Below are positions 36,668 through 46,123 of a stretch of 64,000 bases of DNA, piece after piece. How positions within the stretch are numbered: the first letter of the stretch is position 1; the number at the start of each line of letters is the position of its first letter. This DNA comes from Bacillus sp. ISL-18. GTDB taxonomy: Bacteria; Bacillota; Bacilli; Bacillales; Cytobacillaceae. The stretch covers positions 124,001 through 188,000 of the forward strand of contig NZ_JAGGQG010000011.1 in assembly GCF_018613415.1 (NCBI RefSeq), in the 5' to 3' direction. The position numbers and the translations under genes were made by a program. The notes under the pieces are model-generated. The model saw only the letters and a list, made by a program, of their open reading frames with translations. It was not told the DNA's origin and did no database searches.

Positions 36668-37558
36668 ATGTTTGGAGGAAAGGTTTTATCTCAAAATGAT
36701 ATTGAGCAATTCATTGAATTGGGATGGGTTAAAGTTCCCCAAGCTTTTGAGCGAAAGGCCGCCTTAAAGGCACAGGATTACTTGTGGAAGCAACTTGAAA
36801 AAAGAGGAGTTGAAAGATTGGATCGTACAACATGGACTGAGCCCATGCTTCGATTGAATGAAAATTACGATACGGAGGAGTTCCGTCTGTGCGATAGTGA
36901 AAGACTTTCCGATGCCATAGAAGATTTAGTAGGAACAGGTCGTTGGGTTGGCCGTGGCATACCAAATCGTTGGGGGTGGTGGCCTGTTAATTTTTCGGAA
37001 GGTTCCCATCTGGAATGGGACGTTCCAACTAATGGATGGCATTGGGATGGGATCCATTTTAAACATCATGTAGATAGCCCTGACCAAGGTCTGCTTTGTT
37101 TATGTGTTTTTTCGGATATTGGCCCCCGGGGTGGAGGGACATTAGTGGCAGAGGGCTCACATAAAGTTATCGCACGATACTTGGCTGAACAGCAAAATGG
37201 TGTAACTCTCGAGGATGGAATCCAAGCTGTGAACAAAGCTCATCAATGGTTTGGCAAGCTTACAGGTCAGGAAGGCACAAACTTTTCTTCAAGCAAGGAT
37301 ACAACCCGAGTTGATTACTTTATGAATCAAACGGTTAAGGTTGATGAGGTAAACCTTAGAGTAGTGGAAACAACTGCAGAAGCAGGTGATGTCTACCTTT
37401 GTCATCCGTTTCTCTATCATGCCTCTTCTCAAAATCATTCAGGAATTCCACGTTTTATGTGCAATCGGACAACTCCGTTAGGGGAGAAATTAAACTTAAG
37501 AAGAAGAAATGAGCCAGACTATTCACCTCTAGAATTTAGTATTCGGAAGGCTTTGTAA
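36668..37558 (+). CDS. Phytanoyl-CoA dioxygenase (PhyH)-like Fe(II)/2-oxoglutarate oxygenase
   Basis: 296 residues. The facial triad is visible as His125-x-Asp127 (GWHWDG) and distal His251 (LYHASSQNHSGIPR), with Arg262 placed to bind 2-oxoglutarate. GTLVAEGSHKVIARYL is the usual strand-helix after the metal motif. The family hydroxylates diverse small molecules using O2 and 2-oxoglutarate. The gene follows an operon predicted to yield 2-oxoglutarate, but its substrate cannot be named. It has its own upstream palindrome and a strong terminator downstream. AAAGGAG precedes ATG 36668. Confidence 0.85.
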   Translation: MFGGKVLSQNDIEQFIELGWVKVPQAFERKAALKAQDYLWKQLEKRGVERLDRTTWTEPMLRLNENYDTEEFRLCDSERLSDAIEDLVGTGRWVGRGIPNRWGWWPVNFSEGSHLEWDVPTNGWHWDGIHFKHHVDSPDQGLLCLCVFSDIGPRGGGTLVAEGSHKVIARYLAEQQNGVTLEDGIQAVNKAHQWFGKLTGQEGTNFSSSKDTTRVDYFMNQTVKVDEVNLRVVETTAEAGDVYLCHPFLYHASSQNHSGIPRFMCNRTTPLGEKLNLRRRNEPDYSPLEFSIRKAL

Positions 37559-37565
37559 ACTCAGC

Positions 37566-37614
37566 AAAAAGCCCGATTATTTGGTATCCCATCCATTTAA
37601 TCGGGCTTTTTTTT
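37566..37614 (+). terminator. Rho-independent terminator
   Basis: GCCCGATTA and TAATCGGGC form a 9-bp stem around an 18-nt loop, preceded by AAAAA and followed by TTTTTTTT. It could act on both strands. The remaining ~195 bp before the next gene are AT-rich with no clear feature. Confidence 0.88.
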
Positions 37615-37812
37615 CCTATTTGGGGTCTTTTACTCTATTATACTAAAGTAACACCACTTAGCCCGATATTTTAAACATTTATGATTGTGCATGGACTAAA
37701 AAGGAATCAACGTACAAAACATATTGACTACTAAATACGCATTGTTATATTTTTGAAACTGATAAATTAACATGAATATTTCAAAACCATTACTTTTTTC
37801 AAGGGGTTCTTT

Positions 37813-38691
37813 ATGTCCAGTAAATATGGGGTCTATGGCTTTCGTTTCTTAGATACTCTAAATAGTTCCTTCTACCAGCTATTTGCCGTGGGGTATCAAA
37901 ATATCACTGAATCTTCATATGATTGGGACGGTTTAAAACGAAAAGATGGCCCGCTTCTTTTGTTCCAATATACTATCTCAGGATTTGGAAATATTGAAAT
38001 AGATGGAGAGGTTCATCAGGTCGTTGCAGGATCGGCGTTTATGGTAGAAATCCCAAGTAATCACCGCTATTATTTGCCGCCGAATAGTGAAAGCTGGGAA
38101 TTTTATTTTATTTTAGTAAGACCAATAAATATACAAAAAGAATGGACAGAACTTATCAAGTTAATCGGCAATGTTCCCCAAATTCCAGTGGACAGTTCGC
38201 CTATTATTTTTTTAAAAAGTACGTATTTCGCCGCAAGCAAGAATCAGATCACCGATGGTTTTCGTGCTTCTTCTATAGTCTATCAATTTATTATGGAGCT
38301 TTTCCGGCATAGTACAGCCTATAAAAAGGAAAAAGAAATCTGGCCCGAAAAAGTAGTCCAAGCTGTCGGTTTTTTAGAGGAAGATTACGTTTCCCTGCAG
38401 AGTCTCGAAGAACTTGCAAACAGGGTGGAATTATCCAAATATCATTTTACCCGTCTTTTTAAAAAAACAACGGGACTGTCACCTATGGAATATTTAACAA
38501 AAGTGCGCATGGAAAAGGCGGTCAAGCTACTTCGTAATACGGATTTAACAATAGAAGAGATTGCAAGAAACATTGGATATTCCAATGGCAGCTACTTTAT
38601 TAAGGTATTCCGGGAGTGGATTGGCTTTTCACCTGGGGAGTTTCGCCAAGGCAAAGACCTTGCTTATTTAAATGAGCTCAGGTTTGATTGA
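37813..38691 (+). CDS. AraC-family transcriptional regulator
   Basis: 292 residues. The N-terminal AraC-type cupin domain (about 30-150: GPLLLFQYTISGFGNIEIDGEVHQV, EIPSNHRYYLPP) is followed by two helix-turn-helix units (about 190-285: LEELANRVELSKYHFTRLFKKTTGLSPMEYL, then IGYSNGSYFIKVFREWIGFSPGEFR). Such regulators commonly control an adjacent glycosidase, here the GH27 gene 120 bp downstream on the same strand. AAGGGG at 37801-37806 precedes ATG 37813. Confidence 0.93.
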   Translation: MSSKYGVYGFRFLDTLNSSFYQLFAVGYQNITESSYDWDGLKRKDGPLLLFQYTISGFGNIEIDGEVHQVVAGSAFMVEIPSNHRYYLPPNSESWEFYFILVRPINIQKEWTELIKLIGNVPQIPVDSSPIIFLKSTYFAASKNQITDGFRASSIVYQFIMELFRHSTAYKKEKEIWPEKVVQAVGFLEEDYVSLQSLEELANRVELSKYHFTRLFKKTTGLSPMEYLTKVRMEKAVKLLRNTDLTIEEIARNIGYSNGSYFIKVFREWIGFSPGEFRQGKDLAYLNELRFD

Positions 38692-38811
38692 AGTAATGAT
38701 TCAGTGAGCAATATTTTACAACAAAGGGCAAAATGTTATCGTAGATGTAGATGTCACAATTCCTTATTATTAATTTAAAGAGCAATGATTTAGTAGAAAG
38801 GAAATGAGAAA

Positions 38812-40092
38812 ATGAGACATCATACATTTGCAAAAACCCCTCCATTAGGCTGGAACAGCTGGGATTGCTATGGAGCAGCGGTAAGGGAAGAAGAAGTAAA
38901 GGGAAATGCTGATTATATGGCAGAGTATCTTACACCATATGGCTGGGAGTATGTGGTTGTTGATATTCAATGGTATGAACCGGGCGCAGCTTCCTCCGTT
39001 TATCGTCCGTTTGTTCCGCTGGAAATGGATGAATATTCAAGGTTAATTCCAGCTGCCAATCGGTTTCCTTCTTCCGCTGACGGTAATGGATTTAAAGCAT
39101 TAGCAGAATATGTACATAACCTCGGTTTAAAATTTGGAATTCACATTATGAGAGGGATTCCGCGTCAGGCTGTCCATGCCAATTGCCAGATACTAGGGAC
39201 GAAGGCTACAGCAAGAGATATTGCTCACCCTAATTCCATTTGTCCTTGGAATACCGATATGTATGGGGTGGATGCATCAAAAGAAGGGGCGCAGGAATAT
39301 TATAAATCCTTGTTCCAACTGTATGCTGAATGGGGAGTCGATTTTGTAAAAGTGGATGATATTGCAGCATCACGGCTGTATGACACCCATTTAGATGAGA
39401 TCAAATTGATTCGTAATGCAATTGAAAACTGTGGAAGAGATATGGTGCTTAGTCTGTCTCCAGGACCTGCTCCATTGGAATATGCGGAAGACTTAAAAGC
39501 AAATGCTAATATGTGGAGAATGACGGATGATTTCTGGGATCATTGGAATCTGCTATACGGCATGTTTGAACGGTGTGAACAATGGAACGAATATACGGGG
39601 GCAGGTCATTGGCCTGATTGTGACATGCTTCCATTAGGGCATATTGGCATTCGTTCCGTTGATGGAGGCGGGGCAGACCGCTGGACTCGATTCACAAAAG
39701 ACGAACAAGTGACGATGATGACGCTCTGGTCTATTTTCCGTTCACCGCTTATGTTTGGCGGAGAACTAAGGGACAATGATGAATGGACACTTTCATTGCT
39801 AACAAATAAAGAAGTGCTTGAATTAAATCAGAATAGCCACAGCAATCGACTGGTCTACCGAAAGGACGATAAAATTGTCTGGACGGCAAAGGATCAGGAG
39901 AATAACACTTACGCAGCGTTGTTTAATGCAACCGATGAAACCGCTGAAGTTGAAGTGACATTAGAACAGCTGGGACTTACGTCTAAAAAAAGAGCTAGAA
40001 ATGTCTGGAGCCAGGAAGAGCTTGGTGAAATTACAGATGGATTGAAACAACAGCTGCCACCGCACGGCTCCATTTTAATAAAGTTAGTTTAA
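38812..40092 (+). CDS. GH27 alpha-galactosidase / beta-L-arabinopyranosidase
   Basis: 426 residues, barrel plus a short C-terminal sandwich. The N-terminal TPPLGWNSWDCYG is the GH27/36 signature. The nucleophile is probably Asp182 in DFVKVDD and the acid/base Asp240 in WRMTDDFWDHW. There is no signal peptide. GH27 includes alpha-galactosidases and beta-L-arabinopyranosidases, whose substrates share stereochemistry; the arabinan setting makes the second activity worth considering, but sequence alone does not decide it. GAAAGGAAATGAGAAA provides the ribosome binding site. Confidence 0.92.
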   Translation: MRHHTFAKTPPLGWNSWDCYGAAVREEEVKGNADYMAEYLTPYGWEYVVVDIQWYEPGAASSVYRPFVPLEMDEYSRLIPAANRFPSSADGNGFKALAEYVHNLGLKFGIHIMRGIPRQAVHANCQILGTKATARDIAHPNSICPWNTDMYGVDASKEGAQEYYKSLFQLYAEWGVDFVKVDDIAASRLYDTHLDEIKLIRNAIENCGRDMVLSLSPGPAPLEYAEDLKANANMWRMTDDFWDHWNLLYGMFERCEQWNEYTGAGHWPDCDMLPLGHIGIRSVDGGGADRWTRFTKDEQVTMMTLWSIFRSPLMFGGELRDNDEWTLSLLTNKEVLELNQNSHSNRLVYRKDDKIVWTAKDQENNTYAALFNATDETAEVEVTLEQLGLTSKKRARNVWSQEELGEITDGLKQQLPPHGSILIKLV

Positions 40093-40161
40093 TATTTACG
40101 AAGATGTGGAAGAAGGAGAATTCCATCGTTTGAGGTTACTTCATACAATTTTACAGTACAA

Positions 40162-40198
40162 GAGGGTGCCTCCAGATTAATACTTTGGAGGCATCCTC
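40162..40198 (+). terminator. Hairpin terminator between convergent genes
   Basis: GAGGGTGCCTCCA and TGGAGGCATCCTC form a 13-bp stem (one G-U). Only a weak T content follows. It lies between the GH27 stop and the convergent DUF624 gene. Confidence 0.65.
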
Positions 40199-40242
40199 TA
40201 CTTATGAAAAATAATAATGACTATACTTATGCATACAAGTAT

Positions 40243-40842
40243 TTAAGACGTTTTAACCAATTGGATTTTGGTAAATACTCGGTGGCATAGAAGGTAAATA
40301 CTATAGGCACCAAGACTAAAAATAAATAAAAAGGTTATCGGCCATTTATATAGAATAAGAGCCATTAATCCAATATAAAGGATCGCAATAAGAGTGGTCA
40401 GGAAATACCTAATGGAGAAAAACAGTGAATTTTTGATTGCATTGATCCAGCTCATCTTAAAATTAGCGATGGTCGGAAAGATAAATATGGTCGTTAGAAG
40501 AATTAAGATTCCCATTAAAAATAAAACCGGAAGCAATATATGCTGAAACGAGCCGACATTTTTCAACAACATCAAATCTAAAAAAAACAGGCCGCAAAAG
40601 ATAATCCATAGAATTCCTAGGCCAAAACTTTGTTTAAAGTTTTCCTTGAAAAATTGAAAGAAGGGCCTGATCACACTATAGTCCTTGTGTAAGATCCATT
40701 GGCGGGTCACACAATACATTGCAACTGTAGCAGGAAAAATGGTTATGACAGGGATACAAAGTAACAACCATAGAATGTTTAACTGAAAGAACGCTGAAAC
40801 GACTTCAAGTACGCGAAAGAATTTTCCATCATATCTAAACAT
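40243..40842 (-). CDS. DUF624/YesL-family membrane protein
   Basis: 199 residues, about five transmembrane segments. The N-terminus has the family pattern FFRVLEVVSAFFQLNILWLLLCIPVITIFPATVAMYCVTRQW, like the protein at 16051. It is on the minus strand downstream of araR (175 bp gap) with a terminator between. In Bacillaceae these proteins recur beside oligosaccharide importers; function is unknown. No change in composition suggests recent transfer. Confidence 0.82.
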   Translation of the reverse strand: MFRYDGKFFRVLEVVSAFFQLNILWLLLCIPVITIFPATVAMYCVTRQWILHKDYSVIRPFFQFFKENFKQSFGLGILWIIFCGLFFLDLMLLKNVGSFQHILLPVLFLMGILILLTTIFIFPTIANFKMSWINAIKNSLFFSIRYFLTTLIAILYIGLMALILYKWPITFLFIFSLGAYSIYLLCHRVFTKIQLVKTS

Positions 40843-40955
40843 TGTATTTCACCAAATTCCTAAATAGTTTGTTGTACCATAAAAATAGCATAGCTTACTA
40901 ATAAATAAAGTCACTTAAAATGGAAAGCTATTAGACTAAATAAAGCCTTGTTAGT

Positions 40956-40990
40956 AAAAAGGAATCCCAAGGATGTTTGGGACTCCCTTT
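40956..40990 (-). terminator. Rho-independent terminator of araR
   Basis: On the minus strand AAGGGAGTCCCAA pairs with TTGGGATTCC across ACATCC, followed by TTTTT. It ends the araR transcript. Confidence 0.75.
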
Positions 40991-41016
40991 GTAGAAAGCG
41001 CACTCATAAAAATGAT

Positions 41017-42147
41017 TTATGGATTTTTTACTAGCGCTGCTGTAGAATTCCGTACAACAAGCTCTGGTTCATAAATGGTGGAATGCTCATTGGTTCCCCG
41101 TTTTTCGACCGCAGAAACAATCCATTTTGCTGCTTCAATTCCCATATCCATTTTCGGATGGGAAACAGATGTTAATTTGATATCTGTTGCTTCTGCTAAG
41201 GAAGAATCATCGTAACCGACAATTGATACATCCTCTGGAACCTTTAAACCGAGTCCTCTTAACATAAAGATGACTTGTAAGGCGAGCTGATCATTATAAC
41301 AAACGATTGCGGTCGGCTTATTTTCCTTCTTAAAAAACTCCTGTAATCGCTCTACAACATTACTATCTTTATCCTCCGTTGTATAGGTAATCACCATATC
41401 TGGAAAGAAGGAGAGGTTATTCTCTCTAAATGCGCGGATAAACCCTTGCATCCGATTGACACCTTGAAGGTCATCTGTTTTAAAAAGGCCAATTATCTTT
41501 TCGTGACCAAGCTTAATTACATGTTCAGTCGCAATAAATCCTCCATGTTCATCATTCATAATGATATGAGGGGGCATCAACTGCGAGTAATATTGGTTAA
41601 TCATGAGATATGGAATATTATTTTGCTCTAATTGCAGGTAATATTGAATATTGGGGTTATAATTACTACTCCTTGTTGGTTCAACAATAAGACCATTTAT
41701 ATTCCTGCTCAGCATTGTCTCCAGACATTGTTTTTCTTTCTCCACATCGTTATCGGTACAAGCAAATGTTAGTGAATAACCTTGTGCTGTTAGATAGGAT
41801 TCAATGCCTTTAATAATGGAAGGAAAAATATAGTCAGAGATGTAAGTGGTAATGACACCGATATTTTTTCCGTTTGTGTTTAATCTTTGAACCTTAGGAG
41901 ATGCTTCTGCTGTTTGGGTGGATTCGAACATTTTATTGGAACAGAATGTACCAGCACCTTGTTCACGGTATAGCCAACCTTCATGAACTAAATCTCCAAC
42001 GGCTTGACGGACGGTATGCCGGCTAACCCCAAACATTTTTACTAATTCATTTTCAGAATAAATTTTTTCGCCTGGTTGTACGGTCCCGCTTGTGATCCAT
42101 TCGGTTATTTTTTCTTTGACCATATTATATTTTGTCTTCTGAGCCAT
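41017..42147 (-). CDS. araR: AraR arabinose repressor (GntR DNA-binding + LacI-type sensor)
   Basis: 376 residues from the ATG complementary to 42145-42147, preceded by GAAGGTGA; a TTG six codons earlier (42165) sits upstream of that site. Residues 1-75 are a GntR winged helix (ENELVKMFGVSRHTVRQAVGDLVHEGWLYREQGAGTF); 85-370 is a LacI/periplasmic-binding-type effector domain (KNIGVITTYISDYIFPSIIKGIE ... VSIVGYDDSSLAEATDIKLTSVSHP). AraR of B. subtilis has this chimeric layout, binds TTGTACGTA-type operators and is released by L-arabinose. Such operators lie before this gene and before araN, araB and araD. Confidence 0.95.
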   Translation of the reverse strand: MAQKTKYNMVKEKITEWITSGTVQPGEKIYSENELVKMFGVSRHTVRQAVGDLVHEGWLYREQGAGTFCSNKMFESTQTAEASPKVQRLNTNGKNIGVITTYISDYIFPSIIKGIESYLTAQGYSLTFACTDNDVEKEKQCLETMLSRNINGLIVEPTRSSNYNPNIQYYLQLEQNNIPYLMINQYYSQLMPPHIIMNDEHGGFIATEHVIKLGHEKIIGLFKTDDLQGVNRMQGFIRAFRENNLSFFPDMVITYTTEDKDSNVVERLQEFFKKENKPTAIVCYNDQLALQVIFMLRGLGLKVPEDVSIVGYDDSSLAEATDIKLTSVSHPKMDMGIEAAKWIVSAVEKRGTNEHSTIYEPELVVRNSTAALVKNP

Positions 42148-42183
42148 TGGTTCACCTTCTTTCAACTTGTATGAAAAATCATT

Positions 42184-42199
42184 AACTTATACGTACAAC
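42184..42199. promoter_or_regulatory. AraR operator before araR
   Basis: ACTTATACGTACAACA; on the minus strand this reads TTGTACGTATAAG. It lies 37 bp upstream of the araR start, overlapping the likely start of transcription (minus-strand -10 TATAAA just upstream), so araR should be autorepressed. Confidence 0.75.
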
Positions 42200-42438
42200 A
42201 ATTTTTATAACATTATCGTAACAAAAATAATCAAAAAAGACTATAAAAAAAATTTTAATTTGTCCTGTCCAAATTTAGTATATTTTTAAACGTGAATCAA
42301 GTTTATGTCGAAGTTTGGTTAAAAACTGACGAGTTGATGTGGGGAAATGGACCATAGTTATAATTGAGCTGGATCTTGTTCAAAATTCAGTTGAAAAAAA
42401 GCTAGATTATGAGGATAAAAGACTATCTATTAAACCCG

Positions 42439-42456
42439 TTTACACGTACGTACAAA
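42439..42456. promoter_or_regulatory. AraR operator A before araN
   Basis: TTTACACGTACGTACAAA contains the palindromic core ACGTACGT and the ACGTACAA half common to AraR sites. Its centre is about 42 bp from operator B, close to four helical turns, the spacing known for cooperative AraR binding in B. subtilis. Confidence 0.7.
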
Positions 42457-42480
42457 AAATAAAAAAACTCAGAAAAATGA

Positions 42481-42509
42481 TTGACATGTACGAACAGGTA
42501 TATTAATAT
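42481..42509 (+). promoter_or_regulatory. araN promoter with AraR operator B in its spacer
   Basis: A consensus -35 TTGACA (42481-42486) and a -10-like TAATAT (42504-42509) have a 17-bp spacer. Inside lies ACATGTACGAACAGG (42484-42498), an AraR-like site that would block RNA polymerase directly. The 614-bp araR-araN gap otherwise is AT-rich. Confidence 0.65.
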
Positions 42510-42520
42510 TTGGGATATAA

Positions 42521-42534
42521 GGAATACGCTTTCA
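42521..42534. promoter_or_regulatory. Candidate cre (CcpA) site in the araN leader
   Basis: GGAATACGCTTTCA matches the right half of cre exactly and the left half loosely. It is just downstream of the promoter, where CcpA would act as a roadblock. Confidence 0.5.
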
Positions 42535-42638
42535 CAGTTTTACAAAAAACGATAAAAAAGTCTTCCGAAATATCGAACATAAGACCTAAAAATCTTACTT
42601 TAGAAGGCTTTTTAGGAGGGATTGATATCTAATCACTT

Positions 42639-42656
42639 TTACATGTCCGTACATCT
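42639..42656. promoter_or_regulatory. AraR operator C in the araN leader
   Basis: TTACATGTCCGTACATCT, a TGTNCGTACA-type site about 158 bp downstream of operator B. Distance suits DNA looping or a second block to elongation. Confidence 0.6.
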
Positions 42657-42779
42657 AAATTTTAAAGAGTTAACTAGTTTACTAACATTAGCACTTTAAT
42701 TTTTATTGAAAAGTGATTACGCTCCCAATGGTTTTAATTTTTACACCATTTATAAAACAATTTTATTGGAGGGATTTAC

Positions 42780-44138
42780 TTGTTTAAAGCATCTAAAAAA
42801 ATCAGTGCACTTTTATTGCTTGCGATTTTAGTAGTTGGCTCAATCCTTGCAGGTTGTGGGAATCAAGCGAGTAGTGGAAAAGAAGGCGGCAAAACACAGC
42901 TTACCTTTATGTTCCGCGGCCAGCCCAAAGAGTTAGCAGCTTATCAATCTACGGTTAAGAAATATGAAAAGTCACATCCAAATGTGAAAGTTACAGTTGT
43001 TTCTGTTGCTCCGGATCAATATGATACAAAATTAAAAGCTGCGATTGCAGGACACAAAATTCCGGATGTTTTCTTCTATAACCCAGCACAAGTTAAAGCA
43101 TATGTAAACTCTGGTATCCTACTAGATATGACAAAGTATGTTGAAGGTTCAAAAGATGTTAAGCTGAGTGATATGTGGGAAAAAGGTGTAAACAAATACC
43201 GTTACGATGGTAAAGAACTTGGTCAAGGTGCAATCTACGGTTTACCAAAAGATATCAGTGGATTTGCACTAGGCTATAATAAAACCATGTTTGAAAAAGC
43301 AGGAGTTCCACTACCTGACAAAGATAAGCCATATACATTAGATGAATTCATCAATGTAGCAAAACAATTAACCAAAGATACAAATGGTGACGGTAAGATT
43401 GATCAATTCGGTACAGGATTCAACGTACAATGGTCATTACAGCCGATCGTTTGGAGTAATGGTGCTGATTTTATTGACAAAACACATACAAAAGTCACTA
43501 TCGATGATCCTAAATTTGTTGAAGCATTACAATGGTTTGCAGATCAACAAACTAAATACAAAGTGACTCCATCTATCTCAGAAGCACAAACTCTTGACAC
43601 ATACCAAAGATGGATGAAAGGTCAATTAGCATTCTTCCCTGTTGGTCCTTGGGATATGGCAACATATGCTTCACTACCATTCGATTATGATTTAATTCCA
43701 TGGCCCGCTGGTTCAACTGGAAAAACAGCTGCATGGATCGGTTCCCTTGGTATTGGTGTAGGAGCAACTACTAAGAACCCTAAAGCTGCTGCTGAATTAG
43801 CGACCTATCTATCCGCTGACCAAGAAGGACAAAAAGCACTAGTTGACGCTCAGATTCAGCTTCCAAACAGCGTGAAAGTTGCTGAAGAGTGGGCAGCAAA
43901 TACTTCTACAAAACCAGCAAACAAGCAAGAATTCTTAGATATTATTAATGATTATGGCCGCAGCTTCCCAGGTGAGTTCACTTATACTAGTGAGTGGTAT
44001 GATGAATTCTTCAAAAACATTCAGCCTGTACTTGATGGTAAGAAAACAGCTGCTCAGTATGTAAAAGAAGAACAGCCAAAAATGCAGAAACTTTTAGATG
44101 CTGCCATTCAACAAGAAAAACAATCTACAAAGAAATAA
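42780..44138 (+). CDS. araN: Arabinose-oligomer ABC solute-binding lipoprotein AraN
   Basis: 452 residues. Signal peptide with lipobox LAGC, Cys26 lipidated. CUT1 binding-protein fold: [52 protein letters not shown], and [17 protein letters not shown], a DGDGKID-like Ca-binding loop common in this group. Followed by araP and araQ, as in Bacillus araNPQ, which imports arabino-oligosaccharides. TTG start with GGAGGG upstream. The leader carries three AraR sites and a cre candidate. A hairpin after the stop separates it from araP. Confidence 0.92.
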   Translation: MFKASKKISALLLLAILVVGSILAGCGNQASSGKEGGKTQLTFMFRGQPKELAAYQSTVKKYEKSHPNVKVTVVSVAPDQYDTKLKAAIAGHKIPDVFFYNPAQVKAYVNSGILLDMTKYVEGSKDVKLSDMWEKGVNKYRYDGKELGQGAIYGLPKDISGFALGYNKTMFEKAGVPLPDKDKPYTLDEFINVAKQLTKDTNGDGKIDQFGTGFNVQWSLQPIVWSNGADFIDKTHTKVTIDDPKFVEALQWFADQQTKYKVTPSISEAQTLDTYQRWMKGQLAFFPVGPWDMATYASLPFDYDLIPWPAGSTGKTAAWIGSLGIGVGATTKNPKAAAELATYLSADQEGQKALVDAQIQLPNSVKVAEEWAANTSTKPANKQEFLDIINDYGRSFPGEFTYTSEWYDEFFKNIQPVLDGKKTAAQYVKEEQPKMQKLLDAAIQQEKQSTKK

Positions 44139-44158
44139 TATCGATTTTGACATAATGT

Positions 44159-44197
44159 AAATGGTGCTAGTTTAAGAAAGTTTTGCTAGCGCCATTT
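44159..44197 (+). other. Intercistronic stem-loop after araN
   Basis: AAATGGTGCTAG pairs with CTAGCGCCATTT (one G-U) over a ~15-nt loop, followed by a modest ATTCCTTTTG tract. It may be a partial terminator or a 3'-stabiliser raising araN over araPQ. The same arrangement is seen after the binding protein at 5683-7011. Confidence 0.6.
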
Positions 44198-44246
44198 ATT
44201 CCTTTTGTCTAACTTTTTTAGAGATAAGTAATTTAGAGAAAGGGAA

Positions 44247-45173
44247 ATGTACTTGAAAAATCCATTGAAAGGGTGGGGGAAGATGAAAACAGCATCCAAG
44301 CTGTATCGAACGGAACAAAGATACGCCTATTTATTTATTGCGGCACCGGTTTTAGGATTCCTCATATTTGCTATGGTTCCTTTATTGTATTCGATTTACG
44401 GCGCATTTACAGATTGGAACGGTTTAGGACAGATGAATTTTATTGGTCTTGAAAACTTTAAGAATTTATTTCATGATGAATATTTTTATAAGACTATGTA
44501 TAATACCATCTTCATGATGCTGGGAATTCCGATTGGTATCGTTTTAGCACTTTTACTTGCTTTAGCATTAAATAGAGGAATTCCTGGAACAAATACCTTC
44601 CGGGTCCTTTACTATATCCCAGTTATTTCTTCCCTTGCTGCGATTTCGATACTATGGCAATGGGCTTACAATGGTGATTATGGTTTAGTGAACCAATTTT
44701 TAGAGCTGTTTGGCATTAAGGGTCCAAACTGGCTGCAAAATACAGCTACTGTTAAACCTGCCTTAATTATTATGACCGTTTGGAAGGGCTTAGGTTATAC
44801 GATGTTATTGTATTTAGCAGCACTCCAAAGTGTTCCGAAATCCTTTTATGAAGCGGCTAAGTTAGATGGAGCGAATGCATTCAAATCCTTTTGGTACATC
44901 ACATTACCAATGGTAAAACCAGTAACCTTCTTTATTATCGTGACAAATATTATTGGCGGTGCGCAAATCTTTACAGAAATTAACGTTATGACCCCGACTG
45001 GCGGTCCTGAATTTAGTTCCGCATCGGTTGTATTCTACATCTGGCAGAAAGCATTTGGTAACTTCCAATTAGGTTATGCGTCTGCAATGGCCTTGGTACT
45101 GGGACTTTTCATCTTTATTGTTACCTTAGTCCAGTTTAAGATCAACGAGAAGAATTCTTTCGATTTGGATTAA
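44247..45173 (+). CDS. araP: ABC permease AraP
   Basis: 308 residues, MalF-type with six helices. EAA loop: FYEAAKLDGANAFKSFWYITLPMV. MTPTGGPEFSSASVVFYIWQKAF is the conserved late segment. The start is not certain: ATG 44247 has AAAGGG very close, while ATG 44283 (MKTASKLY) follows a GGTGGGGGA tract; the latter would remove 12 residues. Works with AraN and AraQ. No ATPase gene is in the operon. Confidence 0.92.
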   Translation: MYLKNPLKGWGKMKTASKLYRTEQRYAYLFIAAPVLGFLIFAMVPLLYSIYGAFTDWNGLGQMNFIGLENFKNLFHDEYFYKTMYNTIFMMLGIPIGIVLALLLALALNRGIPGTNTFRVLYYIPVISSLAAISILWQWAYNGDYGLVNQFLELFGIKGPNWLQNTATVKPALIIMTVWKGLGYTMLLYLAALQSVPKSFYEAAKLDGANAFKSFWYITLPMVKPVTFFIIVTNIIGGAQIFTEINVMTPTGGPEFSSASVVFYIWQKAFGNFQLGYASAMALVLGLFIFIVTLVQFKINEKNSFDLD

Positions 45174-45214
45174 GAATTGGTGAATGAAAGTGTAATAGAA
45201 AGGGGCTATAAAAA

Positions 45215-46099
45215 ATGGAAGTTGCTATTTCAAAAAAGACGGTTAAAGCAGAACCAATGTCTGAAAAGAAGAAAGATAAAATCACCAATATATTCATTTT
45301 TGTTTTACTAACAATTGGAGCCATCTTCATGATAGCTCCGTTATTGTGGATGTTTTCTACTTCACTCAAATCGAAGGAAGACGTCTTCGCCTTACCGCCA
45401 GTATGGATTCCTCATACTATTTCTTTTAGTAAATATACTGAAATCTGGGATATGGGGCCGCTATTATCAGGTATCGGCAATAGTTTGATTGTAGCTGTAA
45501 CCGTCACGGTCATCGGAACGTTTACATCCAGCTTAGCAGCATTTGCTTTTTCAAAATTACACTTCGCTGGAAAAAATAAAATTTTCATTACACTCTTTGC
45601 TTCCGTTATGATTCCGTATCCGGTTGTCATGATCCCACAGTTCATTATGTTTTCAAATATCGGCTGGATTGATAGTCTGTTGCCATTAATTGTACCTGGA
45701 TTATTCGGTAACATTTTTATGATTTTCTTTTTGCGCCAGTTCTTAACGAGTATTCCTAATTCCATCATTGAAGCGGCAAAAATCGATGGATGCTCTTATT
45801 TCCAAATCTTTTATAAGATTATCTTTCCATTAATCAAACCAGCAGTTGCGGCACAGTTAATTTTATGGTTCATGGGAATCTGGAATGATTACTTAGGTCC
45901 AATTCTTTACTTGAATTCACCAGAGAAACAAACATTGCAGCTAGTTATTGCAAACTTTAATGCGTCATACGCTATTCAAAGTGACTACCCGCTTATTATG
46001 GCGGCATCGATGGTAGCGTTACTGCCAATGTTAATCGTATTTATTATCTTCCAGAAGCAAATCATTGAATCGATTGCCATTTCTGGGGTAAAAGGTTGA
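45215..46099 (+). CDS. araQ: ABC permease AraQ
   Basis: 294 residues, MalG-type. A charged N-terminus of about 25 residues, six helices, EAA loop IIEAAKIDGCSYFQIFYKIIFPLI, and the C-terminus ESIAISGVKG. AAAGGGG precedes ATG 45215 by nine bases. It is the last gene of araNPQ; a strong terminator follows, so the arabinanase gene is transcribed separately or by read-through. Confidence 0.93.
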   Translation: MEVAISKKTVKAEPMSEKKKDKITNIFIFVLLTIGAIFMIAPLLWMFSTSLKSKEDVFALPPVWIPHTISFSKYTEIWDMGPLLSGIGNSLIVAVTVTVIGTFTSSLAAFAFSKLHFAGKNKIFITLFASVMIPYPVVMIPQFIMFSNIGWIDSLLPLIVPGLFGNIFMIFFLRQFLTSIPNSIIEAAKIDGCSYFQIFYKIIFPLIKPAVAAQLILWFMGIWNDYLGPILYLNSPEKQTLQLVIANFNASYAIQSDYPLIMAASMVALLPMLIVFIIFQKQIIESIAISGVKG

Positions 46100-46123
46100 T
46101 TAGATTTTAATAAAAGGCAGTAT

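Noticed and set aside
40224..40243. TACTTATGCATACAAGTA as an AraR operator
   Set aside because: Palindromic, but the core TGCATA differs from the ACGTAC core, and it lies between convergent gene ends where no promoter is expected.
45412..45768. 118-codon minus-strand frame inside araQ
   Set aside because: Antisense to the permease; its composition is what hydrophobic codons give on the reverse strand.
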